Positions 55,781 to 64,000 of a DNA stretch of 64,000 nt are shown here, piece by piece. Source of the DNA: Scilla litardierei. Lineage: Eukaryota; Streptophyta; Magnoliopsida; Asparagales; Asparagaceae. The notes under the pieces were generated by a model. That model was not told where the DNA came from. It searched no databases and was given only the letters and a program-made list of their open reading frames with translations. Numbering within the stretch: the first letter of the stretch is position 1; the number at the start of each line of letters is the position of its first letter. The stretch spans positions 278,559,043 through 278,623,042 of the forward strand of contig CM061142.1 of NCBI GenBank assembly GCA_030789695.1, given 5' to 3'. The position numbers and the translations under genes were made by a program.

Positions 55781-58700
55781 GGTTTTATTGGTGGCCCATG
55801 CAGGTCCATTTGCAAAAGCGAGCTATCGGAACAATGATAATAATTGTAGATTGTCCATTAAATAAATTAGAACATCCAAATTATAAGCCCGAAGTCTAGG
55901 TTTTTTGCTTTCCTATGTCTTAGGTGGCTAGTAGACGTGTTAGAGCACCTGTCCCAGCTTGATAGGAAATCCATTAGGTCAGGACTATAATGAGACTTAG
56001 TTAGAAGTTTTTGCTTGCTAGTTAGAGGCCCCTGATTGTTTGTTAGACTCCATGCTAGTGATTGATATGATAGTCTTAAGAGTTACCTTAGTGGTTCCTG
56101 TCTAGCTCTGACCATGATAGATTCCTAGGATTTCTTTAGCCGTTCGCTTGGGTTCATCGATTTCGGGCCCGACAGAACATGATCTCGATTCTCTTAGAAC
56201 CTTCCCTGAGGCCTCTAATATACTCTAGCGATTAGGAAGCCTTAGTGTTAAGTTTTTTCTTGGCCTTTAGTCAACCGATGATTAGGACTCTCTGGTTCAA
56301 TCTGTTCCTGGTCACTACACTTCTGTGTTGCTGACCGTAGGTTTTCGTCGTAGTTTTCTTGAATCGTAATTTAGGTGCATGCCTCACACAACCACATTCA
56401 TTGCCCTCGATTCACATGATCCCTTCCTTACTATTATCGTTGACCTTTCAAATCTTTCCCGTTGCAAATCTTGATTCTTCCAAAGTCGTTTTCAAATTTT
56501 CCTTATTAAAAGTTTCCACTCGATTTAAATTTTGTTTTAAACCTTCTTTCAGTATATTTCCATTACTTCCATTTGAGCTAAAAGTCATTCTTAGATTTTG
56601 AAGACTATTTGGTCGTGATTTTAAATTACTATCTGGTAACTATCTTTCTAACATATATCGTCCGCACTTGATTTTAAACTTTAGTACTATTTCGATAATT
56701 CGATATACCACCTTTTCTAAATCGCGAAATTCATTTTAGCTATTTACCATACGTACTTTAAAATACTTCTTTCAAGATAAATAGAACTCCAATTAATTTA
56801 TGAATATATACTAATTACAAGTTTGTCGTACCCGTACTTCAAGTCTTTATACCAACCCGTTCTTGTGGCAAATCCTTGTTTCCCCTAAAAGTATTTTCGA
56901 TGTTTCTCTTTCGCTAAGTTTAAATTTTTTCGCGAACTTTTAATATATGTATATTAGATTTCATACTCTTTCGCGACTTAAATTTATTTGTTCTTTTCTA
57001 AACATTGAAACTTTTGTCGAGATTTTTGATTATTAGTTTATAATATTTTCCAGCCTATATTTTCATATCGATATAAATGTCTCGCCTCTTTTCATATACC
57101 AATTTTATTCTGAACCGTACTTCTGTTTTTCCTAACCTGGATTATAATTTTCTTTTCTTACTTACGCCATTAAAACTTATTCGAATACCGCATCGTGTTT
57201 GCTTCTTATATGCCTTTCAAGTCACATGGGACTTCAGCTTTCAGCGAGTCGATTTTTGCTCAACGTTTTCCCTAGTTCAGATTTTTGTAAAATTACTTTT
57301 CGAAACCATTTCCTGAGTTAGACCTCCATAATTCGATTTTAAAGCTTTATTACCAATTTAATAATTATATGTATATCCTCCCACTTACTTCCATGCTACT
57401 AAGATGTTATTATCTTTCCATTCGTCATACATATTTCTAAAAATGGTTTCTAAAGTGGAACTTCAATTAATTTTTATATATCAGTACTACGTCCGTTATG
57501 CTCCTCGTTTCCCCTATTTCAGATTTTTGTAAAAATCGTTATTTCATAACCTTTTCTGATCTAGACCCTCCATAAATTGATTTTAAAGTTTCACTACAAA
57601 TTTTGATAATACTACTAATAAGCTATTGTTATCTTTCCGTCCACCATACATGCTTTTAGAATAATTTCTAACCTAAATGGAATTTCAATTATTTTTATAT
57701 ATCAGCACCAGGCTCGTGGTGCTCGTATGTTAAGAGCTTTGTGTAAAACAGTCTCTTTTTGGCAAATCCTGATTCCTCTAAAAGTAGTTTCAATATTGAT
57801 TACTTTAAATTTTCCCTGGCTTAAGGATTTTGAAAGCATTCAACCTGAGTTTAAAATTTTCAATTAATTTAATTTCATTTCAAACCTTGCAAACGTTATT
57901 AAGTTACTACCGTGTAATATTTTCTAAACTGCGACCTCAAAATTCGTGTAAATGATTTACTTCCTTTTTAATGACTTTATGTAAGCCAATAAACCGTTTT
58001 CTCCTATTATGTATATTCGACTCAAACTTATTTCAAACAATTTGTTTTATCGACCTCTAAATATTTTTATACGAAAAGGGACATACCGGTTTTCAAACTT
58101 TTCGTATTTTAGACTATGTTATTTACACTATTTTCCATGTATCCTAATGGAGCATCATTACATCATTACACGATCGTTTTCATGCTTTTCGATCCTTCTA
58201 TTCGTTACGCTTTTGATTTCAATTTCTTTCCTTTTGTCTAGATAATAGAGCTTGTCGTCGTCGTGTCAACCTTAATATAGTTTGGTGGGCCCCATTAGTG
58301 TAATTTGATGTGTCGTCGTAGTGTGTTTAATTTCATGGTGCATATGAAGTTGTATGTGTGTTGGTATTGGTATATTGTGTGTAGGTAGTTATGTACTAGC
58401 TGCATGAGTGTAAGTGTGATAAACATATGATAGTAGGATTATAATTGTTTGATTGGTGTTACTTGTTTTTATGAGATGTCGTATGCGTGTATACCATGAG
58501 GTATGCACGACTACTGCATATCTTAACTAATGGATGAAGTAAGTGTATTGATGCGCCAATTATAGATGGATGGATATGGTATGAATATATGATACATGAA
58601 TGTGACTATACGATGACAACATTTATTAAGGAGAGTATTGTAATTATGGGTGTGCTGATGTTTGTAATATTATTATGGTATATGAAGTGATTGAAATATG

Positions 58701-59469
58701 TGATATTACCTGATTAAATATTAAGGGTGTTTGACATTATGATATGTGTATGGTTATGTTGGTAGGTGTGTATGCACTAGAATAGTATTGGTATATGTAT
58801 GGATGCTGTGTTATGTATATGGAATTATTCTGCTATGATTTTGAGTCTCACTCAAGCTTGAGTGGGTATACTCTATGTACGTTGGTGTATTTGTATGTGG
58901 TTGGTGTATAGTGATGGATGATGTATGTATAATGTTTGGATTGTTTGTGTCCGGTTGTGTTACGCACACGATTGTGGGTCACTAAACCAGTATATAGTTA
59001 TAGGTGTTGGTCTTGTGGTATAGTTATTTACTAAGGACTTGCCCGTGTGAACGTATGTGTGCTAGCTAAACTAAGCATGTCGATGTACTGAGTTTGTAAT
59101 TGTATGATTGGTATACATGGATGAAATGTTAGCGTGTATGGGTGTGCACCATGCACGGGTAAGTATGTGCTTAGTTATAAGTTTTGGTGACTAGGATATG
59201 TGTGGCGTGTCGTGGGTATAATTATAGGGCCGTATGTGATGCGGAGTTATAGTGAAATATTTGCATGTATTGGAATGGCTATGATAGGTATAAGAGTATA
59301 ATGTGCGTGGATGATGCATGCTAGTAGTGTTAATGTTTGATTACCTAGTGCGAATATAAGCACTTGTAATAACTATACCTGATTGAATGTGATATGATTG
59401 GGGTAGTTACTAGAGCGACTAGATATGTTAGAAAGTCCGAGGACGGACTTTATTCTAAGGTGGGTAGGA
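55781..59469 (+). other. Non-coding interior of element G
   Basis: PBS-like TGGTGGCCCATGCAGG at 55789-55804. Then 3.7 kb without any recognisable domain. About 56350-58240 is T/C-rich with many TTTTCTAA-type stretches; about 58250-59450 is G/T-rich with many GTATG and GTGTGT words. AAGGTGGGTAGGA (59457-59469) is the polypurine tract. The longest frames (under 95 codons) are ordinary for such composition. Confidence 0.7.
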
Positions 59470-59505
59470 TGTAACGACTGGTTTTTCAATATTAGTGTTA
59501 TCGAT

Positions 59506-59666
59506 ATATATATATATATATATATACATACATATATATATATATACATACATATATATATATATATACATACATATATATATATATATATACATACATA
59601 TATATATATATATATACATACATATATATATATATATACATACATATATATATATATATATATATG
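59506..59666 (+). repeat. TA/TACATA microsatellite
   Basis: Alternating (TA)n and TACATACATA blocks, about 160 bp. The 5' LTR has only about 15 bp at this place, so it expanded after insertion or arose on one copy. Y/I-rich frames here are artefacts. Confidence 0.95.
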
Positions 59667-61736
59667 TCTTGGTGGATTTTCTCCTTGCGTGTGATTTCCG
59701 TCTCTGTAGCTTTCACTTTCGTTCGTTTCGTTGTGATTTCCTAGCTTCTTCCTTAGATCGTTGATCTTGGAGTAAGTCACTCATGACGAACTTCAAATCG
59801 CTCATATCTTAGAGATAGGTTGATCCTAGAAGCCGTAGGAATCTTCCCGAAGCTTCGCGCTTCAATTCGGCACTTTTCGTGCACGTTAGTTGGTTCAATA
59901 AGGGGAACCAACCGACTAGATTGAGATCTAGTCGGTCAGTAACTCTACTCAAACCGACTAGTTCCTTGGATTAATTTTACTTAAGTTACTGTTTCTGTTT
60001 AGTCAGTCTAAGTTCATCTTTCGACCGACTAGTTGTTAAACTTGTCGGTTAAGTTTTGTACTCAGACCGACTAATTCTTAGTTCTTCTGTACAGTCGAGT
60101 ACTGTTCATTCTTAGTCGGTCTAAGAACATTCGTCGACCGACTAGATGAGAAACTAGTCGGTCAGTAGTTGTTCTTTGACCGACTAAATCTAAATCCTAT
60201 TTTTCGTCAGGAGTTACTGCTTCCACTTAGTCGGTCTGCGTTGGTCAACCGACCGACTAGTTCCCAAACTAGTCGGTCAGTGGTTGCTCTTTGACTGACT
60301 AATCAGTGTCGAAACCCTAATTTCTGGGCAGCCGCCAGGTCATTTTCTATAAATACCCCACTTCGTTTCTTTTCTTTCTTTCTCTTCTCCTGGCCTCTTT
60401 CCTTCCCCCATTGACCTCTGATCTTCCCCAACCTTCCTCTAGCTCTCCCCCTCATCAAGAGCCCATCCCCCTCGCCATTTAGGCCGGCCACCTCCTCTAG
60501 ATCGCCGGAAAACCCCCAAAAATCCCCAAAACCCCATTTCTCCAGATTTTCTCCCCATTCCAGATCTGAACCCTAGGTTTCCCCGGATCGTTCTTCCGTT
60601 GCCGTGCTTGCTCGGTATTGATCTTCCGCTTCTATACGGTAGGGTTCAATCCTTTGGTTTTCTCATAACTCTCCTTGTGATTTTATTGAAACCCTAATAA
60701 TAAACTAGGTTAGATGTTGTTTGATGATTGTTTCTCCGTGGCAACGATTTCCTCTCCATAGATAACTTTTGTGGCGTGCCTCGTTGATCATCTTCCTTGG
60801 CGTGAGGCAAGTGAAATTTGCATCTCTTGATTTGGGCCATGTCTTAGGCCATTTCCTTGCTTTAGCGTAAAAGAGACTAGACGGTGAAAGGATAGCCGTC
60901 TAGACGCCATTGACCTAGCTTGACAACGAAGCTTGGTCCGTCACCCTCATCATGCTTGTATGTCACGTTTAATTTCACTTAACGGTACGCGTATTAACTG
61001 TTCATGTCATCCATGCATCTTTAACTGTCATGTTTAATTTAAATTAACGGTACGTGAATATCTGTTCATGCCATTGCATTTTGCCTGTCATGTTTAATTT
61101 AAATTAACGGTACGCGAATATCTATTCATGCCATTGCATTTTGCCTGTCATGTTTAATTTCAATTAACGGTACGCGAATATCTGCTCATGTCATTGCATG
61201 CTTGAACACTCATCGTGATTGCGTAGCATCGCTACATACTAGTGCTACTTGTTTCGGCTAGGCAACCGTTTTGCGGGCACAACCCTAGGCCAATTACAAA
61301 TCTGGCTCGTGGTCCAGAAAACGAGCTCAACACAGCCTGCGGGCAATAGGGCACTCTCCGAGTGATCCCTTGTACTTGAACACAGCCTGCGGGCAATAGG
61401 GCTCTCACATGTGTGTGAGTGATCCCTTGTACTTGAATACAGCCTGCGGGTAATAGGGCGCTCACATGTGTGTGGGTGATCCTTTGTACTTGTTACTTGA
61501 CAATACATGTCACACCTACCACTTGTACTTGTCCGTGTTTTACTTGTAAAACTTGTTATCCATGACATACTTGCTACTTGCTACTTGTACTTCCCTTTAC
61601 TTGTCACTTCCATACTATACTTGCCATGTCATGCATCATATTATAACTGCTAGGTTGTTAGTTTACCTTTCTTTCAGTTTCCTTGCACAAGTCTTTCGAC
61701 TTGCTGACATGTGCCCTCTTTTTTTTTGGGTGACAC

Positions 61737-61841
61737 ATGTTAGATCCCGAGCCTGAGTTTGTCGCTGAGGACGTAGTGTTTGCTGGCGCTGAGCCAATGG
61801 TTGCCGAGGAGGAGTTTGTGGTTATTGGTGACCAGTCTTAG
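61737..61841 (+). CDS. Short acidic ORF in element G 3' LTR
   Basis: Same frame and length as 55331-55435; the visible difference (GTC to GTT) is synonymous. Duplicate of the 5' LTR copy by LTR synthesis, so not independent evidence of selection. Confidence 0.4.
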   Translation: MLDPEPEFVAEDVVFAGAEPMVAEEEFVVIGDQS

Positions 61842-62191
61842 AGTTCGCTTGTGTTCTCTTCCTTTGTTTAGGTTTGCTGTTTGTTGTTGGTGCGTGGCAC
61901 CCTTGCTTGCATGTTGTACTTTGTTGGCCATGTTTGGGCCTTAGATTTTCCCTTTTGAGCCTGGTGGATTTTCTGTGATATTGTAATTTATTTTATGGAT
62001 ATTCTGAGATTCAATAAATTGCTTATTGTCTCATTCCCGTATTATTATTGTTGTTTCGTATTGCGTTGCAAGGACCTGCCAATTTATTGTTGATTGACGC
62101 TTATCGGGCTTGGAGCTTTGCAACTTCAAGTCTGAGCGGACCTTCTCACGTCTCGCATCCACATTTTTGGGAAGCGGGGCGTGACAAAGTT

Positions 62192-63132
62192 AACAAGTTG
62201 TCTTGGGTTGACTAGTAACATGTGGAACATCATATGAAATATCTTGTGAAACATCCCGTATAGTACTTGACACTTCACTGGGGTTTTTGGGGTAACTCAT
62301 AGCTTGAGAGAGTGCGGGAGTGACTGAAGTTCGTCTAAATGTCTAGTTGCCTGGGTTTCGGCATCATGTCTAATCGCATGTGTTTCGGCTTCTAATCTAG
62401 TTGCCTGTGTTTCGGCATCATGTCTAGTTGCATGTGTTTTGGCATTCGTCTGGGTAAGCGCACCCAGGAAAGAGATGAACTCAATGGTCACATATTGTAC
62501 TCTCTGACTTGAGTCACATAGTTTTAATGTAGCTCGCACGATCACTTCCTTGCAGTACATGCACTTTACTTACTACAGCCACCGTACTTTACTTGTCGTA
62601 CTTTTAACTACAGCAGTAGCTTGTTACACTTGCACTCCTACGTACAGTTGTTCTCTCTTTTCAGTGTTGTTTACTTTTACCACTCAGTTGTGTACAGTTA
62701 CTTTACTTTCTGCTCAACTTGTACGTAGTTACCGTTGTCATACTTGTACACTGCTTCTTTTCTATATTTAGAATTGTTGTGACTTACCTTCGGTTCCATT
62801 TATGGCACCGATAGATGACGATCAGATCGAAGAAATTGCCCCTGAGTTTGCAGAGCTAGAGTTCGACCCGGAGACTGTCGACTTCTAGCTGTTTGTGTTG
62901 TTGTGCATACTATGTTATGTATTTCCTTTCCATATTTCCTTTCCGTATTTCCTTTATGTGTTTGGCGAGAGAGTGCTGCATGTTGTTGTAATTTAAATTT
63001 GGACTGTAATAATGTACGCTGGTTTGAGTATTGGTACATCTCTGGATTTTGGCTATATTGATTTCACTCGTAAACTGCAGACCTGCAATTAAAATCAAAT
63101 AAGTAATGGGCCCCCGAGAGCGGGTCGTTACA
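62192..63132 (+). repeat. Right part of element E 3' LTR
   Basis: Continues the E LTR from the G insertion to its end GAGCGGGTCGTTACA. Holds the 27-bp repeats (62338-62445) and the second copy of the acidic ORF (62802-62888, start MAPIDDDQIEEIAPEF). Confidence 0.92.
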
Positions 63133-63355
63133 CCGACTGTCAGGGCAACGCCCATCGGCATCAGAATAACTAGTGAGCGAGGATGACGTTGGCCGCATAA
63201 ACCTCATTCCGAAGTGCATGATCCCTTTAACATAGCGCAATATGCGCTTCACTTCCTGAAAATGATCTTTATTTGGAGCATGGAGATATTGGCTCACTGA
63301 ATTCACTGCGAAAGATAGATCTCGACCGTAATCTAAAGATATTGGAGATCTGTTG
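63133..63355 (-). pseudogene. Ty1/copia RT-RNase H, upstream part (split gene)
   Basis: The minus strand gives DLSFAVNSVSQYLHAPNKDH, FQEVKRILRYVKGIMHFGMR and SYSDAD, the end of copia RT and start of its RNase H. Trp after SYSDAD is lost through a small deletion. A frame change near 63335 and a stop show decay. It continues at 39977-39590 on the far side of element E. Confidence 0.85.
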
Positions 63356-64000
63356 GCCTTGTTAGTCTACTAACTAAGTCGTACGATTTAATTTTGATGA
63401 TGACAAACAAGTTTGGAAAAATTGAGAAATGATATTAAAGAGCAAGTCATTTAGCGCACACGATTATAAACATCATACAAAGCTCCCCCTTATCGATGTG
63501 CTCTCATGAAAAGTTGTGACAAGCTTCCCCTCAAAATGTGCATCTCTCCCCCCTGTGCATTATGTTTCTACTATTTTTTTACTCTCCCCCTTTTGCCATT
63601 ATTTGAAAAGATCACAAAAATAAATTAGAGAGGTTAAGAATGAGACACGAAACAAGTTTAGCATATCGAAGAAATTGATGACGATGCTCATATGAATGCT
63701 TTTCCCCCCCACGAACTTAAAGTATAACAAATGTCATTAGCATTGTAAGCATACGGTTGTTGTAAGAAATGTAACTAGAAGATGTTGTATTATGAAACAC
63801 TTTGACAATAAGAAGGGTGCTTAGAAACTAAGAGATCAAAATAAAAGATTATTTAATACAATTTGTGAGCCTTCATTGCTATGGAATAATCAATAAGTAA
63901 TGTGTAGGGAGACACCAAATAAGGAATACCATGATGTTAAATTTCGGGTCCTTTGGAATTGAGATGCGCTAAGTGGTTAGTCACTTCATCTACTATATTT
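63356..64000. other. Unassigned right flank
   Basis: No coding domain. Several pyrimidine tracts (TCCCCC at about 63485, 63545, 63583) would be AAAAGGGGGAGA-like purine tracts on the minus strand, reminiscent of copia-type 3' regions. RT should continue here if the copia gene were intact, but it does not, so there is another junction near 63355. Confidence 0.35.

Larger units (their letters stand above)
53209..62186 (+). mobile_element. Element G: non-autonomous LTR element related to Tekay, TSD AAGTT
   Basis: 8978 bp, AAGTT duplicated at 53204-53208 and 62187-62191. LTRs 53209-55780 (2572 bp) and 59470-62186 (2717 bp; longer because of a microsatellite). About 1-2% LTR difference by eye, so younger than E. 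The interior (55781-59469) has no gag or pol. PBS-like and PPT-like sites match those of E (TGGTGGCYCATGCAGG; AAGGNGGGTAGRA), so it was probably moved by a Tekay-type partner. Confidence 0.92.
59470..62186 (+). repeat. 3' LTR of element G
   Basis: 2717 bp, almost identical to 53209-55780 apart from a TA/TACA microsatellite near its start (59506-59666). Contains palindromes, TATA, tandem repeats and the acidic ORF at 61737-61841. Confidence 0.93.
39983..63132 (+). mobile_element. Element E: Tekay-type Ty3/gypsy chromovirus, TSD CCGAC, with two nested insertions
   Basis: Spans 23,150 bp, of which F (with TSD copy) and G (with TSD copy) make up about 11.4 kb. CCGAC is duplicated at 39978-39982 and 63133-63137. 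5' LTR 39983-43394 (3412 bp), gag 43520-44572, pol 44703-48136 with C-terminal chromodomain, PPT 48271-48283, 3' LTR 48284-63132 (about 3436 bp without inserts). LTR divergence is roughly 6% in the first 140 bases by eye. gag-pol has many stops, so the element is dead. It is inserted into a copia pol gene. Confidence 0.95.
48284..63132 (+). repeat. 3' LTR of element E, interrupted by F and G
   Basis: Made of 48284-49207, 51638-53208 and 62192-63132 (about 3436 bp). Both break points are explained by target duplications (CCCAC for F, AAGTT for G). It is collinear with 39983-43394. Confidence 0.93.

Noticed and set aside
59373..59780. Tyr/Ile-rich frames on both strands
   Set aside because: Translation of a TA/TACA microsatellite.

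Overview
The window is plant nuclear DNA made almost entirely of nested LTR retrotransposons. I see no intact host gene, no rRNA or tRNA gene and no CRISPR array. The lineages present (Athila-type and Tat-type Ty3/gypsy, a Tekay-type chromovirus with a C-terminal chromodomain, Ty1/copia remnants, a hAT remnant) place it in an angiosperm, probably one with a large repeat-rich genome. The species cannot be told from this sequence.

Left half (1-37959). The oldest layer is a hAT transposase C-terminal remnant (37712-37959). A Tat-like element without pol, B-prime (minus strand, 32410-37711), sits in it. A second copy of the same family, B (plus strand, right part only, ending at 32409), lies inside B-prime. 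B was then hit three times: by Athila-like element A (3' LTR at 56-10733, rest off-window), by Athila-like element C (12071-23018, complete, TSD GTGAC), and by a solo LTR D (27593-31438, minus, TSD CTATT). Element A's LTR was itself hit by a 8.9 kb element with copia-like ends and no coding domain (84-8974, TSD TTTAT). B and B-prime each carry a broken gag, a ~60-bp tandem array and a divergent antisense ORF of the PF04195 type.

Right half (37960-64000). A possible host-gene fragment (38700-39115) and a decayed minus-strand Ty1/copia RT-RNase H gene come first. The copia gene is split at 39977/63133 by element E, a Tekay chromovirus (39983-63132, TSD CCGAC) with 3.4 kb LTRs and gag-pol inactivated by many stops. 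E's 3' LTR was hit by a solo LTR F (49208-51632, TSD CCCAC) and by G (53209-62186, TSD AAGTT), a non-autonomous element that shares E's PBS-like and PPT-like signals but has no gag or pol. D is a solo LTR of E's family in the opposite orientation.

How the parts relate: E-type elements could have supplied proteins for G; C keeps pol and the Athila ORF but has lost gag and protease; B-type elements keep only gag plus the antisense ORF and would need a partner. Signals that standard domain annotation does not explain are: palindrome clusters just upstream of TATA boxes in three LTR families and again inside C ahead of its extra ORF; a short acidic ORF and a possible spliced exon conserved in Tekay-type LTRs; a co-varying hairpin beside the Athila polypurine tract; and hairpin-forming tandem arrays inside the B family. 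All alignments and percentages are by eye.
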